A DNA stretch of 64,000 nt from Arthrobacter ramosus (GTDB taxonomy: Bacteria > Actinomycetota > Actinomycetes > Actinomycetales > Micrococcaceae). Location: positions 1,922,001 to 1,986,000 of the forward strand of contig NZ_BAAAWN010000001.1 of the NCBI RefSeq assembly GCF_039535095.1. The letters are read 5' to 3'. Positions within the stretch are counted from its first letter, which is position 1; each line of letters begins with the position of its first letter. A program made the translations under genes and the position numbers. Of this stretch, positions 9,641-17,585 are shown in pieces. Under the pieces are notes generated by a model that saw nothing but the letters and a program-made list of their open reading frames with translations, searched no databases and was not told the DNA's origin.

Positions 9641-9780
9641 GAACGGGCGCATACTACGTGCGCGCAAATTTACAATCCACAATTCAGGATGACCCGGCGT
9701 TTGCCGTGTCCTGCGGACCGGCGACGGAAAGCGGGCGGTTTGCCTGACCGATACTCTATCCACAACGGAGCCCCTACTAC

Positions 9781-11256
9781 ATGACCATCACCTCCACCGA
9801 GAAGCCCGGTACCCCCGTAGTCGCGATCAACGACATCGGTACCGCTGAGGACTTCCTCGCAGCTGTCGACGCCACCATCAAGTACTTCAACGACGGAGAC
9901 CTCGTCGAAGGTATCGTCGTCAAGGTTGACCGCGACGAAGTCCTGCTCGACATCGGTTACAAGACCGAAGGTGTCATCCCTTCCCGCGAGCTTTCCATCA
10001 AGCACGACGTTGACCCCGGGGACGTCGTCTCCGTTGGCGATCAGGTCGAAGCCCTGGTGCTCACCAAGGAAGACAAAGAAGGCCGACTGATCCTCTCCAA
10101 GAAGCGTGCTCAGTACGAGCGTGCCTGGGGCGACATCGAGAAGGTCAAGGAAGAAGACGGTGTTGTCACCGGTACCGTCATCGAGGTTGTCAAGGGTGGT
10201 CTCATCCTCGACATCGGCCTGCGCGGCTTCCTGCCCGCATCCCTCGTCGAGATGCGCCGCGTCCGCGACCTCGCTCCGTACATCGGTCAGCAGATCGAAG
10301 CCAAGATCATCGAGCTGGACAAGAACCGCAACAACGTTGTTCTTTCCCGCCGTGCATGGCTCGAGCAGACCCAGTCCGAGGTTCGCTCCACGTTCCTCAA
10401 CAAGCTGGAAAAGGGCCAGGTTCGTCCCGGCGTCGTTTCCTCCATCGTCAACTTCGGTGCATTCGTGGACCTTGGCGGCGTAGACGGTCTGGTTCACGTT
10501 TCCGAGCTGTCCTGGAAGCACATCGACCACCCGTCCGAGGTTGTCGAGGTTGGCCAGGAAGTCACCGTCGAGGTTCTCGAAGTGGATCTGGACCGCGAGC
10601 GCGTGTCCCTGTCCCTCAAGGCCACGCAGGAAGACCCGTGGCAGACCTTCGCCCGCACCCACGCCCTCGGCCAGGTTGTTCCGGGTAAGGTCACCAAGCT
10701 GGTTCCGTTCGGTGCGTTCGTTCGCGTCGAAGACGGCATCGAAGGCCTCGTTCACATCTCCGAGCTGGCTGTCCGCCACGTTGAGCTTGCTGAGCAGGTC
10801 GTCTCCGTTGGCGACGAGCTCTTCGTCAAGGTCATCGACATCGACCTCGAGCGCCGCCGCATCTCCCTCTCCCTCAAGCAGGCTAACGAGGGCGTTGACG
10901 CCGACAGCACCGAGTTCGACCCGGCTCTGTACGGTATGGCCGCTGAGTACGACGAAGAGGGCAACTACAAGTACCCCGAGGGCTTCGACCCCGAGTCGAA
11001 CGAATGGCTCGAGGGCTACGAGACGCAGCGCGCCGCTTGGGAACAGCAGTACGCTGACGCCCAGGCACGTTGGGAAGCTCACAAGAAGCAGGTTTCCCAG
11101 CACGCCGCTGACGACGCCGCTGCTGCCGCTTCCGGCGAGAGCGACTCCGGTACCACCAGCTACTCTTCCGAGCCGGCCGTCGCCGAGTCCAACGCGGGCA
11201 CCCTGGCATCCGACGAGGCCCTCGCAGCTCTGCGCGAGAAGCTGACCGGCAACTAA
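9781..11256 (+). CDS. rpsA: 30S ribosomal protein S1
   Basis: A 491-residue RNA-binding ribosomal protein that helps recruit mRNA. Four S1 repeats are visible, at about residues 33-105, 120-190, 205-277 and 290-362, with characteristic phrases such as GIVVKVDRDEVLLDIGYKTEG and GAFVDLGGVDGLVHVSELSW. The acidic tail (residues 375-491) is variable in the family. Codon choice is strongly biased, as expected of a highly expressed gene. It has its own promoter and a long leader, consistent with S1 autoregulation known in other bacteria, and a strong terminator follows. Many actinobacterial mRNAs, including several here, look leaderless, so S1 dependence varies among genes. Confidence 0.97.
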   Translation: MTITSTEKPGTPVVAINDIGTAEDFLAAVDATIKYFNDGDLVEGIVVKVDRDEVLLDIGYKTEGVIPSRELSIKHDVDPGDVVSVGDQVEALVLTKEDKEGRLILSKKRAQYERAWGDIEKVKEEDGVVTGTVIEVVKGGLILDIGLRGFLPASLVEMRRVRDLAPYIGQQIEAKIIELDKNRNNVVLSRRAWLEQTQSEVRSTFLNKLEKGQVRPGVVSSIVNFGAFVDLGGVDGLVHVSELSWKHIDHPSEVVEVGQEVTVEVLEVDLDRERVSLSLKATQEDPWQTFARTHALGQVVPGKVTKLVPFGAFVRVEDGIEGLVHISELAVRHVELAEQVVSVGDELFVKVIDIDLERRRISLSLKQANEGVDADSTEFDPALYGMAAEYDEEGNYKYPEGFDPESNEWLEGYETQRAAWEQQYADAQARWEAHKKQVSQHAADDAAAAASGESDSGTTSYSSEPAVAESNAGTLASDEALAALREKLTGN

Positions 11257-11264
11257 TTGCCCCT

Positions 11265-11336
11265 GGCCCGGATTTCCGGGCCGGGATAAAAGCGGCTCCT
11301 GCGATTCATTCACGAATCGCAGGAGCCGCTTTGTTT
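11265..11336 (+). terminator. rpsA terminator (two hairpins)
   Basis: A short GGCCCGG/CCGGGCC hairpin (11265-11282) is followed by a 17-bp perfect stem at 11291-11307 and 11314-11330 with a 6-nt loop, then TTGTTT. The second is a classical intrinsic terminator and the strongest in the window. Confidence 0.9.
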
Positions 11337-11382
11337 AACCCTGTTTCGCTGCTGCCTGGGCTCCTCCTGGCCGGGTCTCCAC

Positions 11383-11463
11383 GGGACATGCCCCTCCTTG
11401 GCAGCAAGGACTGGACATATACCTACTATGTCCAGTGGTGGTGATCAGGGGAGAGCATGTCCC
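11383..11463. repeat. 81-bp fold-back repeat, copy 1 (type A)
   Basis: Starts GGGACATGCCCC and ends GCATGTCCC, so the ends pair (9 bp here, 11 in most copies). Inside are a small hairpin CCTTG-GCAG-CAAGG and a 9-bp hairpin CTGGACATA/TATGTCCAG with a 7-nt loop, giving a three-way-junction shape. It is identical to copy 3. Confidence 0.9.
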
Positions 11464-11487
11464 TTCCCAATTGGCCCGGGTCTCCAC

Positions 11488-11568
11488 GGGACAAGCCCCT
11501 CCTTTGCAGCAAGGACTGGACATATACCCACTATGTCCAGCGGTGGCGATCAGGGGAGGGCATGTCCC
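11488..11568. repeat. 81-bp fold-back repeat, copy 2 (type B)
   Basis: Begins 105 bp after copy 1. It has one mismatch in the outer stem (GGGACAAGCCC) and one in the small hairpin, and an intact 9-bp inner hairpin. Type B copies have C in the loop and CGGTGG after the inner hairpin, where type A copies have T and TGGTGG. Confidence 0.9.
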
Positions 11569-11952
11569 TAGCGCGGAAGCTCAGCCAGGTTCCTAATTGA
11601 TAACGATCTATCATATATTTCCCACACAATAATGGGCATGTGGTTGACTCTTTGGACGGATTAGTCTCATGCGGATCGGTGTGATCAGACTCATGAACCC
11701 TTGGTTCCTACTTTTTCTGAGGGAGTACTTTCTATTGCTCCGCTGGCTTTCCTCTTGCTGGCAGCTCTGGCCATCATCACTTTCTATGCAGTCAAGTTGT
11801 TCCGAAAGGCAAGATCCAGGGCGCTCCCGCATGGCTCGCACGGGAAGACTGCATCGCAGGATGACCACAATCTGAAGTAGACCGTTTGCTTGTTCAAGAA
11901 CTCAATGCTGCATGGATCCCGCCCTGCATGGTGCGGTCCAAGTGTCACCCAC
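11569..11952. other. AT-rich stretch between the two repeat clusters
   Basis: These 384 bp are clearly less GC-rich than the surroundings, for example the run around 11597-11635. They hold a possible 59-codon ORF (listed separately). Just after copy 2 lies GCGGAAGCTCAG (11573-11584), which recurs after copy 5 at the 3' end of yigZ (12249-12260). No other gene, RNA or mobile-element signature was seen. Confidence 0.6.
11701..11880 (+). CDS. possible small membrane protein (TTG start), uncertain
   Basis: A 59-residue frame with a TTG start. It would encode a short polar N-terminus, one hydrophobic helix (IAPLAFLLLAALAIITFYAV, about residues 13-32), then KLFRKARSRA and a polar tail. The helix followed by basic residues looks like a real single-pass membrane peptide. 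Codon usage is AT-rich in third positions, unlike the neighbours. No good Shine-Dalgarno is visible. An alternative frame with ATG at 11669 gives a less protein-like product. It could be a remnant or a recently acquired small gene. Confidence 0.3.
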   Translation: MVPTFSEGVLSIAPLAFLLLAALAIITFYAVKLFRKARSRALPHGSHGKTASQDDHNLK

Positions 11953-12033
11953 GGGACATGCCCCTCCTTGGCAGCAAGGACTGGACATATACCTACTATG
12001 TCCAGTGGTGGTGATCAGGGGAGAGCATGTCCC
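11953..12033. repeat. 81-bp fold-back repeat, copy 3 (type A)
   Basis: Identical over 81 bp to copy 1, 570 bp upstream. The outer stem has 9 bp because of GAGAGCATG instead of GAGGGCATG. Confidence 0.9.
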
Positions 12034-12057
12034 TTCCCCATTGGCCCGGGTCTCCAC

Positions 12058-12138
12058 GGGACATGCCCCTCCTTGGCAGCAAGGACTGGACATATGCCCA
12101 CTATGTCCAGCGGTGGTGATCAGGGGAGGGCATGTCCC
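12058..12138. repeat. 81-bp fold-back repeat, copy 4 (type B)
   Basis: Begins 105 bp after copy 3. The outer stem pairs perfectly over 11 bp (GGGACATGCCC/GGGCATGTCCC). It differs from copy 2 at four positions. The 24-bp spacer from copy 3 differs from the copy 1-2 spacer at one base. Confidence 0.9.
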
Positions 12139-12160
12139 TTCACCGTTGGCCCGGCCCCAC

Positions 12161-12241
12161 GGGACATGCCCCGCGTTGGCAGCAAGGACTGGACATATGC
12201 CTACTATGTCCAGTGGTGGTGATCAGGGGAGGGCATGTCCC
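12161..12241. repeat. 81-bp fold-back repeat, copy 5 (type A-like)
   Basis: Begins 103 bp after copy 4 and ends 15 bp before the yigZ stop codon. Outer and inner stems are intact; the small hairpin carries a change (CGTTG for CCTTG). Confidence 0.9.
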
Positions 12242-12256
12242 TGCGGGTGCGGAAGC

Positions 12257-12946
12257 TCAGGCCTGGACGTCGACCCATTCCGTCCCCCGCAATTGGAGTC
12301 CCGAGGCGCCCCCGGTCATCGACGCCAGCCGCTCACCGGCGTCTGCGATTGAGCTTGGGTTATCAGGCAGGGCTACGCGCAGGATCGTCTCCGAGGGCTC
12401 GTAGCTTGTTTCGGCCATGACGTAGCCCGCGGAGCGAAGATCGTTTTCAAGCCTTCCGGCCGCCTGGTGGGGCACGGGGATGTCGCAAATCCGCAGGCGG
12501 CGTCGCTGGACCAGGGGAGCGGAATCCAGTGCGGCCGAGATCGACTCGGAGTAGGCACGGACCAGTCCGCCGGCGCCGAGGAGGATTCCGCCGAAATAGC
12601 GCACGACGACGGCACTTACGTCGCTGAGGTCAGTCACCCCCGGCAGTGTCTCGCGTTTGATGAGCGCCTCAAGCATGGGGATGCCGGCGGTTCCGGAGGG
12701 CTCGCCGTCGTCGTTGGAACGCTGGATGGCGCGATCCGGACCGAGGACGAATGCCGAGCAGTGGTGCCGGGCGTCGTGGAACTCCTTGCGCAGTTCCGCC
12801 ACCAGGGCGCGCGCGGCGTCTTCGTCGGAGGCGCGGCGCAGCACGGTGATGAAGCGCGAACGCCTGATTTCGAGTTCGTGGCGGAAATCGTCTCCGAGTG
12901 CCAACGTTGTGTACGCGGTCGCCCGGCTTTCGTCCTGTTGTGCCAC
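12257..12946 (-). CDS. yigZ: YigZ family protein (IMPACT N-terminal domain)
   Basis: A 229-residue protein of the UPF0029/YigZ family. The signature is clear: HHCSAFVLG, SNDDGEPSGTAGIPMLEAL and VVVRYFGGILLGAGGLVRAYS in the first 140 residues, followed by the smaller C-terminal ferredoxin-like domain. The family's biochemical role in bacteria is not settled; the eukaryotic relative IMPACT regulates translation through GCN1. The gene is divergent from coaE with 22 bp between starts, and its stop lies 15 bp from the last 81-bp repeat. Confidence 0.93.
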   Translation of the reverse strand: MAQQDESRATAYTTLALGDDFRHELEIRRSRFITVLRRASDEDAARALVAELRKEFHDARHHCSAFVLGPDRAIQRSNDDGEPSGTAGIPMLEALIKRETLPGVTDLSDVSAVVVRYFGGILLGAGGLVRAYSESISAALDSAPLVQRRRLRICDIPVPHQAAGRLENDLRSAGYVMAETSYEPSETILRVALPDNPSSIADAGERLASMTGGASGLQLRGTEWVDVQA

Positions 12947-12956
12947 CGACCCAGTC

Positions 12957-12962
12957 TAGTGT
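12957..12962 (+). promoter_or_regulatory. -10 box TAGTGT of coaE, leaderless
   Basis: TAGTGT, then six bases (GGAGGG), then the GTG start at 12969. The GGAGGGG run touches the start codon, too close to act as a Shine-Dalgarno. Confidence 0.45.
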
Positions 12963-12968
12963 GGAGGG

Positions 12969-14189
12969 GTGCTGAAGATTGGACTTACCGGCGGGATCGC
13001 CTCCGGCAAATCGCTCGTGTCCGCCCGGCTGAGGGAGCTGGGTGCTGTCTTGATCGACGCCGATGCGCTGGCCCGCGAGGTCGTGGAGCCGGGCACGCCG
13101 GGCTTGGCGGGCGTCGTGGCCGAGTTCGGTGAAGACATCGTCGACGCCGAAGGGCGCCTTGACCGGGCACGCCTCGGCGCGATTGTGTTCGCTGCGCCGG
13201 ATCGCCGGGAAGCGCTCAACGCGATCATCCATCCGCGCGTCAGGGAGAAGGCCGCCGCGATGCTCGCGACCGCCAAACCGGGAGACATCGTCGTCCAGGA
13301 TATTCCGCTGCTGGTCGAAACCGGGCAGGGCAGCAGCTTCCACTTGGTGCTGGTGGTCGATGCGCCGGACGAAGAACGGATCCGGCGCATGACGGAGATC
13401 CGCGGCATGACGGTCGAGGACGCGGTGTCCCGCATGGCCGCGCAAGCCGGCAGGCACAAACGGTTGGCCGCGGCCGACATCGTGTTGGACAACTCCGGAA
13501 GCGTTGAGGACGTTACGGAGCTCGTGGAAACACTATGGGAAGAACGATTGGTGCCGTTTGCCCGTAATCTTGCAGCCAGCCACCCGGCACCAAGAGCCGG
13601 CGGACCCGTCTTGTCACCGCCAAACCCTGACTGGCCGGTCCAGGCCGAACGGCTGCTTGCGAGGATCCGGCGGGCGTCTCCGGAGGTCTTGGGCGCAGAC
13701 CATATCGGTTCGACGTCGGTACCCCGCCTTCCTGCCAAAGACGTCATCGACCTGCAAGTAAATGTGTCCTCGCTGGAAGCCGCGGACCGGATAGCCCGGG
13801 CCTTGGGCGAGGCCGGTTTCCCGTTGCAGGAGGCTTCAGCCCGTGACACACCCAAGCCGCCGGACCTGGATCCGTCGGCATGGCAGAAACGCTTCCATTG
13901 CAACGCGGACCCTGGACGGGCCGCCAATGTCCATGTCCGGGTCCTTGGAAGTCCAGGCTGGCGTTATGCGTTGTTGTTCCGGGATTGGCTCCGCGCCAAC
14001 CCCGATGCAGTGCGCATGTATGCGGACATGAAACAGGAGCTTGCCGCGCTCCACGCCGGCGACCACCGGACCTTGGCGTATTCGGAAGCCAAGGAACCCT
14101 GGTTCACCGAGGTCGCCTGGCCGCTCATGGATGCCTGGGCTAGGAGTAGCGGGTGGCAACCGCCGTCGTACTCCATGGCGCAAGGCTAG
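12969..14189 (+). CDS. coaE: dephospho-CoA kinase fused to a GrpB-like domain
   Basis: A 406-residue fusion. Residues 1-200 form CoaE, which phosphorylates dephospho-CoA with ATP in the last step of coenzyme A synthesis: P-loop GLTGGIASGKS at residues 5-15, DADALAREVVEPG, and LVVDAPDEERIRRM. Residues about 215-400 form a GrpB/UPF0157 nucleotidyltransferase-like domain: NPDWPVQAERLLARI, GADHIGSTSVPRLPAKDVIDLQV, and YSEAKEPWFTEV. The same fusion occurs in M. tuberculosis CoaE, where the extra domain is reported to aid folding or stability. The start is the GTG at 12969, just before the P-loop strand. Confidence 0.95.
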   Translation: MLKIGLTGGIASGKSLVSARLRELGAVLIDADALAREVVEPGTPGLAGVVAEFGEDIVDAEGRLDRARLGAIVFAAPDRREALNAIIHPRVREKAAAMLATAKPGDIVVQDIPLLVETGQGSSFHLVLVVDAPDEERIRRMTEIRGMTVEDAVSRMAAQAGRHKRLAAADIVLDNSGSVEDVTELVETLWEERLVPFARNLAASHPAPRAGGPVLSPPNPDWPVQAERLLARIRRASPEVLGADHIGSTSVPRLPAKDVIDLQVNVSSLEAADRIARALGEAGFPLQEASARDTPKPPDLDPSAWQKRFHCNADPGRAANVHVRVLGSPGWRYALLFRDWLRANPDAVRMYADMKQELAALHAGDHRTLAYSEAKEPWFTEVAWPLMDAWARSSGWQPPSYSMAQG

Positions 14190-14194
14190 AAAAC

Positions 14195-14228
14195 GCGGAC
14201 AGTAGCTGTCCGCGGCCGGGGGTACATT
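14195..14228 (+). promoter_or_regulatory. uvrB promoter with perfect palindrome, PafBC-type candidate
   Basis: GCGGACAG-TAG-CTGTCCGC at 14195-14213 is a perfect 8-3-8 palindrome (9 bp with the next pair). Its right half begins CTGTCCGCG (14206-14214), which matches TTGTCRGTG at 6 of 9 positions, and exactly 8 nt later comes TACATT (14223-14228), then six bases and the uvrB ATG. This fits a PafBC-dependent, leaderless damage promoter. The palindrome could instead be the coaE terminator. Confidence 0.45.
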
Positions 14229-14234
14229 GGATTC

Positions 14235-16322
14235 ATGAGTCTTGCCCAGGAGATCAACCGTGTCGTCGCGCCCTTTGAGGTCATTAGCGAATTCAAGCCG
14301 GCAGGCGACCAGCCGGCCGCTATCGCGGAGCTGACCGAACGGATCAACAACGGCGAAAAAGACGTCGTGCTGCTCGGTGCCACCGGTACGGGCAAGAGTG
14401 CCACCACCGCCTGGTTGATCGAACAGGTCCAGAGGCCCACCTTGGTGATGGTTCAGAACAAAACCCTGGCCGCGCAGCTCGCCAACGAGTTCCGGGAACT
14501 GCTGCCCAACAACGCGGTCGAGTACTTCGTGTCGTACTACGACTACTACCAGCCCGAAGCGTACGTTCCCCAGACGGATACCTTCATCGAGAAGGACTCG
14601 TCGGTGAATGAGGAAGTCGAGCGGTTGCGGCACTCGGCCACCAACGCGCTGCTGACCCGCCGGGATGTCATCGTGGTGGCTACGGTGTCCTGCATTTACG
14701 GCCTCGGCACCCCGGAGGAATACATCGCCGGAATGGTCACGCTCACCAAGGGCGCCGAAATGAACCGGGACGATCTCCTGCGCAAGTTTGTCGGCATGCA
14801 GTACACCCGCAACGACATGGACTTCCACCGCGGCACCTTCCGCGTCCGCGGAGACACCGTGGAAATCATCCCCATGTACGAAGAGCTGGCTCTGCGCATC
14901 GAGTTCTTCGGCGACGAGATCGAGAACATCTACACGCTGCATCCGGTCACGGGCGACGTCATCCGTGAGGAAACCGAGATGTACATCTTCCCGGCATCGC
15001 ACTATGTCGCCGGTCCGGAACGCATGTCGCGCGCCATTACCGCCATCGAGGAAGAGCTCGCGGAGCGGCTCAAGGTCCTCGAAGGCCAGAACAAGCTCGT
15101 GGAGGCCCAGAGGCTGCGCATGCGCACCACCTACGACCTTGAGATGATGCAGCAAATGGGTTTCTGCAACGGCATCGAGAACTACTCACGCCACATCGAT
15201 GGCCGCGGCTCCGGCACGGCACCGCACTGCCTCATCGACTACTTCCCGGACGACTTCCTGCTGGTCATCGACGAATCCCACGTTACGGTTCCACAGATCG
15301 GCGCGATGTACGAGGGCGATATGTCGCGCAAGCGCACCCTCGTGGACCACGGCTTCCGGCTTCCTTCGGCCATGGACAACAGGCCGCTCAAATGGGATGA
15401 ATTCCTGGAACGGGTGGGCCAGACCGTCTATCTTTCCGCGACCCCCGGCAAGTACGAGCTGGGCAAGGCCGACGGGTCCGTCCAGCAGATCATCCGCCCC
15501 ACCGGACTGATCGATCCTGAAGTCATCGTGAAGCCGACCAAGGGCCAGATCGACGACCTCCTTGGCGAAATCCGGACGCGCGTGGAGCGCGACGAACGCG
15601 TGCTGGTCACCACCTTGACCAAGCGCATGGCCGAGGATCTGACCGACTACTTGCTGGGCCACGGGGTCAAGGTCCAATACCTGCACTCCGACGTCGACAC
15701 TCTCCGGCGCGTGGAACTGCTCCGCGAACTCCGCATGGGCAGCTTCGACGTCCTGGTGGGCATCAACCTGCTCCGCGAGGGCCTCGACCTGCCCGAAGTG
15801 TCACTTGTCAGCATCCTCGACGCCGACAAGGAAGGCTTCCTGCGTTCGGCCACCTCCCTCATCCAGACCATCGGGCGCGCCGCCCGAAACGTGTCGGGCC
15901 AGGTCCATATGTACGCCGACCGGATCACGGACTCCATGGCCAAGGCCATCGAGGAAACCAACCGCCGCCGGGAAATCCAGGTCAAGTACAACTCGGACAA
16001 TGGTGTCGATCCCCAGCCGTTGCGCAAGAAGATCGCGGACATCACCGATCAGCTTGCCCGCGAAGACGCCGACACCCGTGAGTTGCTCGCCGCAGCCGGA
16101 AAGGGCGGCCGGACCGGCAAGGGCAAGGGCGCTTCGAAGGTCCGGCAAGATGGCCTGGCCGCGGCGCCGGCCGAAGACCTGGTGGGGCTGATCGAACAGC
16201 TGACCGAGCAGATGCACGCGGCAGCCGCCGAACTCCAGTTCGAGATCGCTGCGAGGATCCGTGACGAGGTAGGCGACCTCAAGCGCGAACTGCGCCAAAT
16301 GCAGTCCGCCGGGCACGCCTAG
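14235..16322 (+). CDS. uvrB: excinuclease ABC subunit B
   Basis: A 695-residue DNA helicase-like subunit of nucleotide excision repair; it verifies damage handed over by UvrA and recruits UvrC. Walker A GATGTGKS lies at about residues 48-55. The beta-hairpin region has [21 protein letters not shown]. Motif II reads LVIDESHVT, motif [11 protein letters not shown] and motif [11 protein letters not shown]. The C-terminal UVR domain ([19 protein letters not shown]) binds UvrC. Its own promoter lies directly upstream. uvrA and uvrC are also in this window but as separate transcription units. Confidence 0.97.
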   Translation: MSLAQEINRVVAPFEVISEFKPAGDQPAAIAELTERINNGEKDVVLLGATGTGKSATTAWLIEQVQRPTLVMVQNKTLAAQLANEFRELLPNNAVEYFVSYYDYYQPEAYVPQTDTFIEKDSSVNEEVERLRHSATNALLTRRDVIVVATVSCIYGLGTPEEYIAGMVTLTKGAEMNRDDLLRKFVGMQYTRNDMDFHRGTFRVRGDTVEIIPMYEELALRIEFFGDEIENIYTLHPVTGDVIREETEMYIFPASHYVAGPERMSRAITAIEEELAERLKVLEGQNKLVEAQRLRMRTTYDLEMMQQMGFCNGIENYSRHIDGRGSGTAPHCLIDYFPDDFLLVIDESHVTVPQIGAMYEGDMSRKRTLVDHGFRLPSAMDNRPLKWDEFLERVGQTVYLSATPGKYELGKADGSVQQIIRPTGLIDPEVIVKPTKGQIDDLLGEIRTRVERDERVLVTTLTKRMAEDLTDYLLGHGVKVQYLHSDVDTLRRVELLRELRMGSFDVLVGINLLREGLDLPEVSLVSILDADKEGFLRSATSLIQTIGRAARNVSGQVHMYADRITDSMAKAIEETNRRREIQVKYNSDNGVDPQPLRKKIADITDQLAREDADTRELLAAAGKGGRTGKGKGASKVRQDGLAAAPAEDLVGLIEQLTEQMHAAAAELQFEIAARIRDEVGDLKRELRQMQSAGHA

Positions 16323-16334
16323 GGTAAAGTTGGG

Positions 16335-16502
16335 CCTACGTAGGGGAGTATCCCAAGCGCTAGGTCCGTCAACACGCAAGGCACAGATGCCTCGCCGGGG
16401 CTAGTGGATCGCCGTTTGAGCGCTATTTGCCTTTGGGCATGGAGACGCAGGCAGGTCGGAGAGACTTACGCCTTTTTGGCGTACCTGCGAAAGGCATTTT
16501 AA
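16335..16502 (+). promoter_or_regulatory. yybP-ykoY manganese riboswitch upstream of terC
   Basis: The 180-nt leader between uvrB and terC carries the two conserved parts of this aptamer: TAGGGGAGTATCCC at 16341-16354 and GGAGAGACTTACGCC at 16458-16472. Known yybP-ykoY switches sense Mn2+ and often control TerC-type exporters (E. coli alx). Two exclusive hairpins follow: ACGCC-TTTTT-GGCGT (16468-16482) and GCCTTT/AAAGGC (16470-16475 with 16490-16495). The second would hide the AAAGG ribosome binding site, 8 nt before the ATG, so translation control is likely. A possible -10 (TAAAGT) lies at 16325-16330. Confidence 0.75.
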
Positions 16503-17537
16503 ATGCAACTTCCCGCCTGGTTTGAGATCGGCTCTTTCGTCGTTCTCGGAATCATCCTCCTTGTCGACCTTTTCCTGGTGGTCAAGCGTCCGCACGAACC
16601 CTCCATGAAGGAAGCAGGCCTCTGGGTCGCCTTCTACGTGACCCTGGCCTTGGTGTTCGCCGGAGCGATGTTCGCTTTTGCCGGCCCGGAGTATGGCAGC
16701 CAGTTCATCGCCGGATGGGTGACTGAATACAGCCTGAGTATCGACAACCTCTTTGTCTTCATCATCATCATGGCGCGGTTCTCGGTGCCCCGTAAGTACC
16801 AGCAGGAAGTACTCATGGTGGGCATCATCATTGCCCTGGTCCTCCGCGGCATCTTCATTGCCCTCGGCGCGGTGGTGATTGAGCAGTTCAGCTGGGTCTT
16901 TTACATCTTCGGCGCTTTCCTCCTATGGACCGCGTGGAAGCAGGCCACGGACAACGGCGAAGACGAAGAAGAGACTTCCGAGAATCCCCTCATTGCCCGC
17001 ATCCGCAAAGTTGTCCCGATGTCGGAGAAGTTCGACGGCGGCAAGCTGCGGACCACGGTCGACGGCAAGAAGCTGTTCACGCCCATGCTGATCGTTTTCG
17101 TGACCATCGGCATGACGGACCTCTTGTTCGCCGTGGATTCGATTCCGGCTATCTTCGGACTGACGCAGAGCGCATTCATCGTCTTCACTGCCAACATCTT
17201 CGCCCTCATGGGCCTGCGCCAGCTGTACTTCCTGCTTGGCGGCCTTATGACCCGGCTGATCTACCTCAAGCACGCATTATCGGTCATCCTCGCGTTCATC
17301 GGCGTCAAGCTGGTCCTGCACGCCATGCACGTCAACGAACTGCCCTTCATCAACGGCGGCCACCATATTGAATGGGCTCCCGAGATCCCGACCTATGTCT
17401 CCCTGGCGGTCATCATCGGCACCATCGTGGTGGCGGTTGTCGCGAGCCTCCTGACCCCGGCCGCCAGCAAGTCCAAACTGGACGCCCGGCTCGAGGAAGA
17501 TTCCCGCAAGAGCATGAACAAGGTTAGCGGCCACTGA
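16503..17537 (+). CDS. terC: TerC family membrane protein, probable Mn exporter
   Basis: A 344-residue membrane protein with about nine hydrophobic segments. The two TerC signatures carry conserved acidic residues within helices: EYSLSIDNLFVFIIIM near residue 76 and TIGMTDLLFAVDSIPAI near residue 202. The family includes E. coli Alx and Bacillus MeeF/MeeY-type proteins tied to Mn2+ export; older tellurite-resistance naming is historical. The yybP-ykoY leader strongly supports a manganese role. A cytoplasmic insert (NGEDEEETSENP) lies at about residues 143-166. It is a single-gene unit ended by a hairpin. Confidence 0.93.
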   Translation: MQLPAWFEIGSFVVLGIILLVDLFLVVKRPHEPSMKEAGLWVAFYVTLALVFAGAMFAFAGPEYGSQFIAGWVTEYSLSIDNLFVFIIIMARFSVPRKYQQEVLMVGIIIALVLRGIFIALGAVVIEQFSWVFYIFGAFLLWTAWKQATDNGEDEEETSENPLIARIRKVVPMSEKFDGGKLRTTVDGKKLFTPMLIVFVTIGMTDLLFAVDSIPAIFGLTQSAFIVFTANIFALMGLRQLYFLLGGLMTRLIYLKHALSVILAFIGVKLVLHAMHVNELPFINGGHHIEWAPEIPTYVSLAVIIGTIVVAVVASLLTPAASKSKLDARLEEDSRKSMNKVSGH

Positions 17538-17555
17538 CAGCTGCAGAGAGTTTCG

Positions 17556-17585
17556 GAGCCCCGGTCATTGCTATGGCCGGGGCTC
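17556..17585. terminator. hairpin between convergent terC and peptidase genes
   Basis: GAGCCCCGG at 17556-17564 pairs with CCGGGGCTC at 17577-17585 around a 12-nt loop. It touches the stop codon of the minus-strand peptidase gene and may serve both directions. Confidence 0.6.

Noticed and set aside
9670..11313. A 547-codon minus-strand frame over rpsA
   Set aside because: Shadow of the highly biased rpsA codons; it runs through the terminator and resembles nothing.
11383..11463. tRNA or tmRNA-like gene
   Set aside because: The fold has three stems, but no anticodon loop, no T-loop TTCGA and no CCA-type 3' end.
11669..11875. ATG-started 68-residue frame in the AT-rich island
   Set aside because: The product is Trp/Ser/Arg-rich with no clear topology; the overlapping TTG frame looks more like a protein, and neither is certain.
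11383..12241. CRISPR array
   Set aside because: Repeats are 81 bp with 22-24-bp spacers that are almost identical to each other, and no cas gene is near.
11890..12352. Short frames within the repeats encoding Cys/Pro-rich peptides
   Set aside because: They occur in several frames on both strands and follow the repeat period, so they are by-products of the repeat sequence.
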